Below are positions 8,010-16,469 of a stretch of DNA of 64,000 nt, piece after piece. The notes beneath the pieces were generated by a model that was given only the letters and a program-made list of their open reading frames with translations, did no database searches and was not told where the DNA came from. The stretch is from Rhodocista pekingensis (GTDB lineage: Bacteria; Pseudomonadota; Alphaproteobacteria; Azospirillales; Azospirillaceae), in assembly GCF_042665545.1 (NCBI RefSeq), contig NZ_JBHTCM010000026.1, positions 1 to 64,000 of the forward strand, written 5' to 3'. The translations under genes and the position numbers were made by a program. How positions within the stretch are numbered: the first letter of the stretch is position 1; the number at the start of each line of letters is the position of its first letter.

Positions 8010-9203
8010 ATGCCCCGAGTGAACAAGGCGCTGACCTCCGCAGCCGCTGCTGTGATCCTTCTGCTCGCCGCCTGCGGCGAGGCTCCACAGCAGGCCGGCG
8101 GGCCGCCCGGCATGGGGCCGCAGGGCCCGGTGGAGGTTGCCGTCGCCACCGTGGAGACGAAACCCGTCCCGGTGACGACCGAACTTCCCGGCCGCACGGC
8201 GGCGTTCCGCATCGCCGAGGTGCGGCCGCAGGTGAACGGCATCATCCAGAAGCGACTGTTCCAGGAGGGGGGCACGGTCAAGGCGGGCGACCAGCTCTAC
8301 CAGATCGACCCCGCCCCCTACGAGGCGACGGTCGCCAGCGCCAAGGCCGAGCTGTCCGAGGCCGAGGCCAACCTGAAGACCCAGCGGGCCAAGGCCAAGC
8401 GCTACCGCGAGCTGGTGAAGACCAGCACCGTCAGCCAGCAGGCGCTTGACGACGCCATCGCCGCGGAAGGACAGGGGGAAGCCCGTGTCGCCGCCGCGCG
8501 CGCCTCTTTGCAGAAGGCGCAGATCGATCTCGGCTACACGAAGGTCTATGCGCCGATCTCCGGCCGGATCGGCAAGTCCTCGGTCACCGAGGGCGCGCTG
8601 GTCACGGCCAATCAGGCCGCCCCGCTGGCGACCATCCAGCAGCTCGACCCGATCTATGTCGACATCACCCAGTCCGTGTCCCAGCTCATGCGGCTGCGGC
8701 GCGACATCGCCGAAGGGCGCGTGCTCTCGACCAACGGCCGGACCCCGGTGACGCTGGAGATCGAAGGCGTCGAATACGGCACCCCCGGCGAATTGCAGTT
8801 CGCCGACGTGACCGTGGATACCGGCACCAACTCGGTGCTGCTCCGTGCCGTCGTGCCCAACCCGAACCAGGAGCTGCTGCCGGGCCTGTTCGTCCGGGCC
8901 CGGGTGCTCCAGGGCGCGCGGGAGGACGCGATCCTGATCTCGCAGCGGGCGGTGGTGCGCCAGCCGAACGGCAGCGCCATGGTCTGGGTCGTGGGCGACG
9001 ACGGCATCGTCAACCCCCGGCCGGTCCAGGCGGCACAGGCCATCGGTTCCGACTGGCTGGTCACCGGCGGGTTGAAGCCGGGCGAGCGGATCGTGATGGA
9101 AGGCCTTCAGAAGATCCGTCCCGGCGCCCCGGTCAAGCCGGTTCCCGTGGCCGCCGCGCAGGTGGCGACCGGTCAGCCTGCCGCGCCGCGGCAGGCTGAC
9201 TGA
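8010..9203 (+). CDS. RND efflux periplasmic adaptor (AcrA/MexA type lipoprotein)
   Basis: 397 residues. The N-terminus is a lipoprotein signal (MPRVNKALTSAAAAVILLLAAC; lipobox LAAC), giving an inner-membrane anchor. Then come the barrel-sandwich domain, an alpha-hairpin (about 95-165, AKAELSEAEANLKTQRAKAKRYR), the second lipoyl half (ASLQKAQIDLGYTKVYAPISGRIG) and beta-barrel/membrane-proximal domains, all of family length. ATG 8010 is chosen because it begins the lipoprotein signal; earlier in-frame starts would add an unusual leader. It links the RND pump at 9317 to an outer-membrane channel. No TolC-like gene is next to it. It is divergent from, and probably controlled by, the TetR repressor. 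Confidence 0.95.
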   Translation: MPRVNKALTSAAAAVILLLAACGEAPQQAGGPPGMGPQGPVEVAVATVETKPVPVTTELPGRTAAFRIAEVRPQVNGIIQKRLFQEGGTVKAGDQLYQIDPAPYEATVASAKAELSEAEANLKTQRAKAKRYRELVKTSTVSQQALDDAIAAEGQGEARVAAARASLQKAQIDLGYTKVYAPISGRIGKSSVTEGALVTANQAAPLATIQQLDPIYVDITQSVSQLMRLRRDIAEGRVLSTNGRTPVTLEIEGVEYGTPGELQFADVTVDTGTNSVLLRAVVPNPNQELLPGLFVRARVLQGAREDAILISQRAVVRQPNGSAMVWVVGDDGIVNPRPVQAAQAIGSDWLVTGGLKPGERIVMEGLQKIRPGAPVKPVPVAAAQVATGQPAAPRQAD

Positions 9204-9316
9204 CCCCCGGGAAAACGGCCCGACAGAGCGTCAGGCATATCCGCGCCGGCAGGCGCGCGGCAGACATCTGGGCGGCCCGTGACGTCTGACGTCCCGGGCG
9301 CGCAAAGGACACCGAC

Positions 9317-12300
9317 ATGGCCAAGTTCTTCATCGATCGCCCGATCTTCGCCTGGGTCATCGCGATCGTCATCATGCTGGCCGGCGCGCTTGCGATCCTG
9401 CGACTGCCGATCGAGCAGTACCCGACGATCGCGCCGCCGGCGGTCACCATCACCGCCTCCTACCCGGGTGCCTCCGCCAGTACGCTGGAGGACACGGTCA
9501 CCCAGGTGATCGAACAGAAGCTGACCGGTATCGACTATCTCCGGTACTTCTCCTCGACCAGCGACTCGCAGGGCAATGTCAGCATCACCCTGACCTTCGA
9601 GCCGGAGGCCGATCCGGACATCGCCCAGGTCCAGGTGCAGAACAAGCTGCAACTCGCCATCCCGCAGCTCCCGCAGGAGGTGCAGCAGCGTGGCCTGACG
9701 GTGACCAAGTCGGCGCGCGACTTCCTGATGGTGGTGGGCTTCGTGTCCACCGACGACTCGATGACGGAAGGCGAGATCTCCGACTACGTGGCCTCGACCA
9801 TCCAGGACCCGATGAGCCGCGTTCCCGGTGTCGGCACCGTGATCGTCTTCGGCCCCCAGAATGCCATGCGCATCTGGCTGGACCCGGAGCGGATGAATTC
9901 CTACGGGATGACGGTCACCGACGTCATCAATGCCATCGAGGCGGAGAACGCCCAGATTTCCGCCGGCCAGCTCGGCGGCGCCCCGTCGGTCCCGGGCCAG
10001 CAGCTCAACGCCACCATCGTGGCCCAGACGCGCATGCGCACGGCCGAAGAGTTCGTCGGCATCCTGCTGCGCGTGAACGCGGACGGCTCGCAGGTGCGGC
10101 TGAGCGACGTGGCGCGGGTCGAGCTGGGCCAGGACAGCTACGAGATCAAGGGCCGCTACAACGGCAAGCCGGCCTCCGGCCTCGCCATCCGTCTCGCCAC
10201 GGGGGCCAATGCGCTCGATACGGCAGAGGCGGTGCGCGCCCGCGTGGCGGAACTGAAGCCCTTCTTCCCGGCGGGGCTGGAGGTGATCTATCCGCTGGAC
10301 ACCACCCCCTTCATCAAGCTGTCCATCGAAGGGGTGGTGCATACGCTGCTGGAAGCCATCGCCCTGGTCTTCCTGGTGATGTTCGTCTTCCTCCAGAACT
10401 TCCGGGCGACGCTGATCCCGACCATCGCCGTGCCGGTCGTGCTGCTCGGCACCTTCGGCATTCTTTCGGCCTTCGGATTTACGATCAACGTCCTGACCAT
10501 GTTCGCCATGGTGCTGGCGATCGGCCTGCTGGTGGACGACGCCATCGTCGTGGTCGAGAATGTCGAGCGCGTGATGGCGGAGGAGAAACTGCCCCCGCGC
10601 GAGGCGACGCGCAAATCCATGGAGCAGATCACCGGGGCGCTGATCGGCATCGCGCTGGTGCTGTCGGCCGTGTTCGTTCCCATGGCCTTCTTCGGCGGCT
10701 CGGCGGGCGTGATCTACCGCCAGTTCTCGCTGACCATCGTCTCGGCGATGGGCCTGTCGGTGCTGGTCGCCCTGATCCTGACGCCGGCGCTGTGCGCCAC
10801 CATCCTGAAGCCCCACGCCGATGGCGGCCACGCTCATACCCGCGGCCCCTTCGGCTGGTTCAACCGGGGCTTCGACCGCAGCCTGCGCGCCTATCAGGGC
10901 GGCGTCCGCGGGGCCGTCAACCGGCTGGGCCGGTATGGCATCGCCTATGTGCTGATCCTGATCGGGCTGGGCGTGCTGTTCTCCCGCATGCCGACCTCGT
11001 TCCTGCCGACGGAGGACCGCGGCCAGCTCTTCGTGCTGTGGACGGCGCCGCCGGGCGCCACCCTGGAACGCACCCTGGAGACGGCGAAGACCGTCGAGAA
11101 GCATTTCCTGGAGACGGAGAAGGACGCGGTCGAAGGTCTGTTCACGGTCAGCGGCTTCAGCTTCGCCGGCCGTGGCCAGAATGCCGGCATGGCCTTCGTC
11201 CGCCTGCGCGACTGGGAGCTGCGTGACGCCCCCGCCCTGAAGGCGGAAGCCGTCGCCGGCCGGGCCATGGGCACCCTGATGCGGGTGAAGGACGCCATGG
11301 TCTTCACGATCATGCCCCCGTCCGTGCCCGGCCTGGGCAATGCCACCGGCTTCGAGATGCAGCTCGTCGATCGCGCGGGCGTCGGGCACGAGGCGCTGAT
11401 GCAGGCCCGCAACCAGCTTCTGGGCATGGCGGCACAGGACCCGCGTCTGGCCGGCGTCCGCCCGAACGGCCTGGACGATTCCCCGCAGTACCGCGTGGAC
11501 GTGGACCGGGAGAAGGCGCGCGCCCTGGGCCTGTCGCTCGCCGACATCAACCGGACCCTCCAGACGGCCTGGGGATCAAGCTACGTCGACGACTTCATCG
11601 ACAATGGCCGCGTGAAGCGGGTCTATGTCCAGGCGGATGCCCCCTACCGCATGCTGCCGGGGGACATCGACAACTGGTATGTGCGGAATGCGTCCGGCCA
11701 GATGGTCCCCTTCTCGGCCTTCGCAACCGGGCACTGGACCTACGGCTCGCCGCAGCTGGAACGCTACAACGGTGTGCCGTCGGTGAACATCCAGGGCTCG
11801 GCCGCACCGGGGATCAGCTCCGGCGAGGCGATGTCCGTGATGGAGGAACTGGTCGCCAGGCTCCCCCCCGGCATCGGCCTGGAATGGACCGGTCTGTCCT
11901 ATGAGGAGCGGCTCACCGGGGCACAGGCGCCGGCGCTGTACGCCCTCTCCACCCTGGTCATCTTCCTCTGCCTTGCGGCGCTGTATGAAAGCTGGTCGGT
12001 GCCGGCGGCGGTGATGCTGGTCGTGCCGCTGGGCGTGTTCGGGGCCGTCGTTGCCGCCCTGGGCCGCGGTCTGCCCAGCGACGTCTATTTCCAGGTCGGC
12101 CTGCTGACGACGATCGGCCTTGCCTCGAAGAACGCCATCCTGATCGTGGAGTTCGCAAAATCGCTCTACGAGCAGGGCATGGGATTGATCGAGGCGACGA
12201 TCGAGGCGGCACGGCTGCGCCTGCGACCGATCCTGATGACCTCGCTGGCCTTCATCCTGGGCGTGCTGCCGCTGGCCATCGCCAAGGGGGCCGGTGCGGA

Positions 12301-12460
12301 GAGCCAGAACGCCATCGGCACCGGCGTGATGGGCGGCATGATCGCGGCCACCGTGCTGGCGATCTACTTCGTGCCGGTCTTCTTCGTCGCGGTGATGAAG
12401 GTGACCACCCGCTGGCGCGGTGCCCCGACACCGCAACAGCAGCCCGGCGCGGCCGACTGA
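9317..12460 (+). CDS. RND multidrug efflux transporter (AcrB/MexB, HAE1 family)
   Basis: 1047 residues, normal HAE1 length. It opens with MAKFFIDRPIFAWVIAIVIMLAG and has twelve predicted membrane spans with two large periplasmic loops. The proton-relay pair of the fourth span is intact (GLLVDDAIVVVENVERVM), as are FFGGSAGVIYRQFSLTIVSAMG and GLLTTIGLASKNAILIVEFAK. It exchanges protons for hydrophobic drugs or other amphiphiles and works as a trimer with the adaptor encoded 113 bp upstream. The gene is followed by a strong terminator, so no outer-membrane factor is co-transcribed; the channel must come from elsewhere in the genome. Substrates cannot be read from sequence. Confidence 0.96.
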   Translation: MAKFFIDRPIFAWVIAIVIMLAGALAILRLPIEQYPTIAPPAVTITASYPGASASTLEDTVTQVIEQKLTGIDYLRYFSSTSDSQGNVSITLTFEPEADPDIAQVQVQNKLQLAIPQLPQEVQQRGLTVTKSARDFLMVVGFVSTDDSMTEGEISDYVASTIQDPMSRVPGVGTVIVFGPQNAMRIWLDPERMNSYGMTVTDVINAIEAENAQISAGQLGGAPSVPGQQLNATIVAQTRMRTAEEFVGILLRVNADGSQVRLSDVARVELGQDSYEIKGRYNGKPASGLAIRLATGANALDTAEAVRARVAELKPFFPAGLEVIYPLDTTPFIKLSIEGVVHTLLEAIALVFLVMFVFLQNFRATLIPTIAVPVVLLGTFGILSAFGFTINVLTMFAMVLAIGLLVDDAIVVVENVERVMAEEKLPPREATRKSMEQITGALIGIALVLSAVFVPMAFFGGSAGVIYRQFSLTIVSAMGLSVLVALILTPALCATILKPHADGGHAHTRGPFGWFNRGFDRSLRAYQGGVRGAVNRLGRYGIAYVLILIGLGVLFSRMPTSFLPTEDRGQLFVLWTAPPGATLERTLETAKTVEKHFLETEKDAVEGLFTVSGFSFAGRGQNAGMAFVRLRDWELRDAPALKAEAVAGRAMGTLMRVKDAMVFTIMPPSVPGLGNATGFEMQLVDRAGVGHEALMQARNQLLGMAAQDPRLAGVRPNGLDDSPQYRVDVDREKARALGLSLADINRTLQTAWGSSYVDDFIDNGRVKRVYVQADAPYRMLPGDIDNWYVRNASGQMVPFSAFATGHWTYGSPQLERYNGVPSVNIQGSAAPGISSGEAMSVMEELVARLPPGIGLEWTGLSYEERLTGAQAPALYALSTLVIFLCLAALYESWSVPAAVMLVVPLGVFGAVVAALGRGLPSDVYFQVGLLTTIGLASKNAILIVEFAKSLYEQGMGLIEATIEAARLRLRPILMTSLAFILGVLPLAIAKGAGAESQNAIGTGVMGGMIAATVLAIYFVPVFFVAVMKVTTRWRGAPTPQQQPGAAD

Positions 12461-12488
12461 GGCCACGGGCGGACATCGGGTGACAGGG

Positions 12489-12516
12489 AACGGCGGCCGG
12501 CCTCCGGCCGCCGTTT
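12489..12516 (+). terminator. Rho-independent terminator after the RND pump
   Basis: A 12-bp perfect stem (AACGGCGGCCGG / CCGGCCGCCGTT) with a 3-nt loop, 28 bp past the pump stop codon, followed by a short pyrimidine stretch (TTTCCGTTCC). Confidence 0.75.
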
Positions 12517-12671
12517 CCGTTCCGGCCCTCCCCGGTGAAGAACGGAAGGACCTGTGCGGAAGGAGGGGGACGGGGACATCCACGCGGACGGGACCCGGCG
12601 GTTAAGGTCCCGGCAACGGTCCGGGCTGTAGGGAATCTGTAACACTTCCGATTTCCCGCCCCGGACCGCCG

Positions 12672-13658
12672 ATGAACGCCGCCCTGACCAAGGCAACCCT
12701 GACGGCCCGTCGCCTCGCCCGGGTCCGCGCCCCTGCCCCGATCCCCCCGGTCGCCGGATCAGGACCCGGGCCGGAAGTGGCGCCCACCCGCGGCGAGCGC
12801 ATTCCCCTGCGGCAGACGCCGCTGCGCGCCTGGCTGGCGGTGCCCGTGCTGGGCGGCGCCCATGTCTGGTCGGACGTCTTCGTCATCGGCGAATGGCGGG
12901 TACAGCACCATGCGTTGACCGGTCAGCACCGCCTGCTCGATCCCGGCCGCGGCACGGTGCTGTCCGGCAGCCGGGCGGACTGTCTGGCCGCGGTCCCGCG
13001 CGGTCTGCGGGTGCCGGCCCACGTCGTCATCCTGCTGCACGGGCTGGGCTGCGGGCATGATGCCATGGAGCCGCTGGAGTCAGCGCTGCGCCGCCACGGG
13101 CGGCACGCGGTCAATCTCGGCTATGCCAGCCTGTTCCGGGGCATGGAGGAGAACACCCGGGCCCTGGGAGAGGTGCTGGACGCCCTGGCCGACCACGGCG
13201 CCCGCGAGGTCTCCTTCATCGCCTACAGCCTGGGCGGGCTGATCCTGCGCTGTTCGCTGCGGCCCGATGCGGCGTGGCGGCGGCGGTTGGACTGCCGCCG
13301 CGCGGTGCTGCTGGGCACGCCGAACCAGGGCAGCCAGCTCGCCGCCCGGCTGGTCGCCACCTCCCTGCTGGGGGTCGCCGGCCCGGGCGGTCTTGCCACC
13401 CTGCCCCGGCATGCCCGCTCCCTGCCCGTCCCGGACTTTCCCTTCGCCGTGGTCATGGCCGGACGCGGCGACGGGCGCGGCATCAATCCCTGGCTGGACG
13501 GCGACAATGACGGCGTCGTGCGAACCGCCGAGGCCTGGCTGGACGGGGCAGAGGACGGACTGTTCGTGCGGAGCGATCACTGGAGCCTGCAACGGCGCCC
13601 GCCGGTGGCCGATGCGGTGCTGCGCTATCTCGACGGCGGACGCCTCGCCACCGCCTGA
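12672..13658 (+). CDS. alpha/beta-hydrolase, PGAP1/lipase-like
   Basis: 328 residues. The hydrolase fold is marked by the oxyanion strand HVVILLHGLGCG (about 118-129), the nucleophile elbow AYSLGG (Ser near 186), DNDGVVR as the likely acid region and SDHWSLQ as the catalytic His near 308. GTPNQGSQLA after the elbow is typical of PGAP1-like and lipase-class acylhydrolases. The N-terminal ~45 residues are Pro/Ala-rich without a clear signal peptide, so location is uncertain. It stands alone between the pump terminator and a convergent gene. Probable activity is ester hydrolysis; the substrate is unknown. Confidence 0.8.
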   Translation: MNAALTKATLTARRLARVRAPAPIPPVAGSGPGPEVAPTRGERIPLRQTPLRAWLAVPVLGGAHVWSDVFVIGEWRVQHHALTGQHRLLDPGRGTVLSGSRADCLAAVPRGLRVPAHVVILLHGLGCGHDAMEPLESALRRHGRHAVNLGYASLFRGMEENTRALGEVLDALADHGAREVSFIAYSLGGLILRCSLRPDAAWRRRLDCRRAVLLGTPNQGSQLAARLVATSLLGVAGPGGLATLPRHARSLPVPDFPFAVVMAGRGDGRGINPWLDGDNDGVVRTAEAWLDGAEDGLFVRSDHWSLQRRPPVADAVLRYLDGGRLATA

Positions 13659-13679
13659 CAGGGCGTGTCGCCGGCGGGT

Positions 13680-15152
13680 TCAGGCGTGCAGATCGCTCTC
13701 GGAGAAGCGGAGCATGTGCTCCGGTGTGGCACGGAGCGGCCCCACGGCAGGACCGTAGATGTAATCGACCCCCGCTCTGGCAAGGGCCAGGGCCGTCTCC
13801 CCGTGCCGGACACCCCCGGCATAGAGATGCAGGCCCCGCCTGTTCAGGGCGGCGAGGAGGCGCAGAACCTCGGGCAGGCGGGCCGGTGTCTGCACCGGCA
13901 GCGGCAGGTCCATGCCGACCATGGAGAGGCCGCCCGTCACCAGCGGGGCGGGATCGATCTGCCCCAGATCGAGGTGCGCCAGCACCGCCCGGCTGAAAGG
14001 CTTCAGCATCCCGACCAGTTCAGCCAGCCGCCCCGCCGGCACGCCGGGTCCCAACCCGTGCAGCCAGAACAGGATGAAGGGCGTCAGGTGGCGGGGCGTC
14101 TCCCGGCAGATGTCCATGTAGGCGCTTCGCCGCCCCGCCTGCGCCAGCGTCTCGACATGTACAGGCACGGAGATCAGGAGCCGGAAACGGTTCTCGAACA
14201 GCTCGGCCAGAACGGACCGTGCCTCCATCAGCACGAGCCCGTCCAGCGAGGCGATGGAGTCCGGCCGGTGGTCGGACAGTACCTCATAGCCGACACCATG
14301 CATCCCGCCCGACCCTTCGCGGACGGCGCGGGCCAGATAGGTGGTCACGGCACCGGCACGCACATCCCACACCGGCTCGTAGCGCAGCTCGATGGGCGGC
14401 GGCACGGGAAGCGACGATGGCTGCGGCGCGCCCGGAACCGGACGGGCCTCGCCCGCTCCTCCGGGCTGGGGCACGGCAGCCCCCGCCAGCGGTCCGGGCG
14501 CGCCCCCGCTGCCCAGGCCCCCGCTGCCCGTCGGCACCTCGCCCGCAGGGGCCTGGGCAGCGGGAATCTGGGCCGCCGGTAGACCCGGGGTCGCTGCCGG
14601 GGAAGCCGCCGCAGGGGGGACCCGTGAAGCGGGCGCCGTCTCATCCATCATGCTGTGCAGCGGCACCCGTTCGACGGCCAGCGACCGCGCATCGATGAGG
14701 ACCGTCTCGAAGACAAGACCGGTGAGATCGGGCGTGCCCAGCAGGAGAGCATTCAGCCGGGCGATGAAGCGGGCACAGCGGGCCTGTGCCTCCGCCTTGT
14801 CCAGATGGGCGAAGACGACGATGTAGTGGTCGTCCTCGAAGCGGAACCAGAGATCGTCCGGCCCCGACAGCTCGACCAGCATGTGCTCGGCCAGCATCTG
14901 CACGCGGGCGGCTGCGGCCGGCCAGCGCGGCCCCAGATGGGCCTTCAGCACGTCCAGCCCGATCAGGTTGAGACAGGCGGCCGAAGCCTGGGGATGTTCC
15001 TCGATGAAATCGCGCAACCGCCGACGCAACGCCGCGGACGTCCAGAGATGCTCGTCCGGATGACGCTCATCGCCGGCGGCTTCGGTGCCGAGCACATCCT
15101 CCAGCCACGCCGTGAAGCGGCGGACGAACGGTGTCAGAACACCATAGGGCAT
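13680..15152 (-). CDS. degenerate GGDEF-EAL-like protein with Ala/Pro-rich linker
   Basis: 490 residues in three parts. Residues ~45-160 look like a cyclase-type fold without the GGDEF signature: RFEDDHYIVVFAHLDKAEAQARCARF occupies the corresponding position. Residues ~175-265 are an Ala/Pro/Gly-rich linker. Residues ~270-490 resemble an EAL domain (ELRYEPVWDVRAGAVTTYLAR, GVDYIYGPAVGPL), but the EAL motif reads LAR and the DDFG metal site is absent. It is therefore probably not an enzyme; it may bind c-di-GMP or a protein partner. Start ATG 15152. It is convergent with the hydrolase gene. The family assignment is by fold pattern and is tentative. Confidence 0.6.
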   Translation of the reverse strand: MPYGVLTPFVRRFTAWLEDVLGTEAAGDERHPDEHLWTSAALRRRLRDFIEEHPQASAACLNLIGLDVLKAHLGPRWPAAAARVQMLAEHMLVELSGPDDLWFRFEDDHYIVVFAHLDKAEAQARCARFIARLNALLLGTPDLTGLVFETVLIDARSLAVERVPLHSMMDETAPASRVPPAAASPAATPGLPAAQIPAAQAPAGEVPTGSGGLGSGGAPGPLAGAAVPQPGGAGEARPVPGAPQPSSLPVPPPIELRYEPVWDVRAGAVTTYLARAVREGSGGMHGVGYEVLSDHRPDSIASLDGLVLMEARSVLAELFENRFRLLISVPVHVETLAQAGRRSAYMDICRETPRHLTPFILFWLHGLGPGVPAGRLAELVGMLKPFSRAVLAHLDLGQIDPAPLVTGGLSMVGMDLPLPVQTPARLPEVLRLLAALNRRGLHLYAGGVRHGETALALARAGVDYIYGPAVGPLRATPEHMLRFSESDLHA

Positions 15153-15277
15153 GGGCCGCTCCCCGGTCGGAACCGATGCCGTCCCGGCCTCCCTTTCATG
15201 CCGGGCGCCATTCTCCTCAAGAGTAGCGCGCCGGCAGGCTTCTGTCGCGCCCCACGGGCCATCTCCGAAGCAGAGGA

Positions 15278-16300
15278 TCAGGAGTCCGACGTGTCCTCCT
15301 CACCCGGCGGCGGCACCGTCTGGAGGATCGGCTTGCGGCCGTTGTGGGTGAAATAGACGCGGCGCTGTGAATTGGAGATGAGAACGCGATGCGCCAGGAA
15401 CCAGTCGGCCCCGATCAGCATCTGCGGCAGGTCCTCGACCTGGACGTTCAGGCGGGAGAACCGCGGTTGGTAGCGGCTGTAGCGGTGCATCGGCACGATG
15501 CGCAGCTTGGGATTGCGGATCATCTCATCGCCGATCTGCAACGTCTCGAAGGTGGCGACATGGTTCCTGACGACCTTCTTGCCGATGCCGACCGACGCGC
15601 CGGCCTCCACCACATCGGGGCTGTCCTCCGTGACACCCAGGCGACGGGCGGCATCCGCGTCGATGACGGTCGTGCTGGCGCCGGTATCCAGGATCGCCTT
15701 CACCGGCTTTCCGTTCAGCAGGACGGTGATCTCGGCCCGGCCCTTCGTGTCGTTCAGGTCGGCCAGCATGAACTGCTGCGGCGACCAGTGGGCCAACGCC
15801 GTCCCGTCACAGTCCTGGGGAGCGTAGAACGCCATCTTGCCACCGGCGAGATCGACCTCGATGTCGAACTCGGAGAAGACATCGTAGCCCAGCAACATGC
15901 CGATCTCGGCATTGCCCAGCGCCTGCTCACCGGCAACGAGCCAGCGGCCGTCCTTCACGACATGGTCGCCGATCCGCAGCTCCTCCACCCGGGCCGCCTT
16001 GGGCCGGGTGGCGCCGCCGACCCCGTACATCATCAGGCCGTTGACCTGGGTCATCCTGAGATCGAGGCGCTCGACCAGGTCGCGCCAGAGAATCGTCTGC
16101 TGAGCGCCGGTATCCACCAGGATGCGCATGGGCGTGCCGTTGATGGCGCCATCGGTAAGGGGCTGCGGGCCGTGCATGGTGATCGGCAGATGACCGGCGG
16201 CCCGGAGCTTGCACGCCTGCGCCGGGGAGGAGACGACGGCAAGTCCGAACAGGAGAAGGACCAGGGCGGGCCGCAACGCCGCCTTCCAGACAGAACGCAT
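15278..16300 (-). CDS. periplasmic retropepsin-like aspartyl protease, two DTGA domains
   Basis: 340 residues. An N-terminal signal peptide (about 1-30, ALVLLLFGLAVVSSPAQA) is followed by two copies of a retropepsin-like domain, each with its catalytic motif: ILVDTGAQQT near residue 62 and AILDTGASTT near 205. Each is followed by a hydrophobic-Gly segment (EIGMLLGYDVF, QMLIGADWF) matching the second conserved motif of clan AA. Retroviral-type proteases form one active site from two DTG motifs, so this may be a single-chain pseudodimer. Start ATG 16300 is preferred over the GTG codons just upstream. No operon partner is seen. Substrate unknown. Confidence 0.8.
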   Translation of the reverse strand: MRSVWKAALRPALVLLLFGLAVVSSPAQACKLRAAGHLPITMHGPQPLTDGAINGTPMRILVDTGAQQTILWRDLVERLDLRMTQVNGLMMYGVGGATRPKAARVEELRIGDHVVKDGRWLVAGEQALGNAEIGMLLGYDVFSEFDIEVDLAGGKMAFYAPQDCDGTALAHWSPQQFMLADLNDTKGRAEITVLLNGKPVKAILDTGASTTVIDADAARRLGVTEDSPDVVEAGASVGIGKKVVRNHVATFETLQIGDEMIRNPKLRIVPMHRYSRYQPRFSRLNVQVEDLPQMLIGADWFLAHRVLISNSQRRVYFTHNGRKPILQTVPPPGEEDTSDS

Positions 16301-16469
16301 TTCCACCCCCACGCCAGGATGAGGACCGGCGGGAGCGCCCGCGCGGAACGCTCCCGTTCATCCGAGCATACGCATCAGGGGCACAAAAGCAATCATGACG
16401 CGATTGCATTCAAACGCATGCTACCTTTGAGAAGTATCCCGCGGCACCGCCCCTGCGCGGCAGCCCGGG

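Noticed and set aside
9173..11389. 738-codon minus-strand frame opposite the RND pump
   Set aside because: Low-complexity His/Arg/Gly/Asp composition, antisense to a certain RND transporter.
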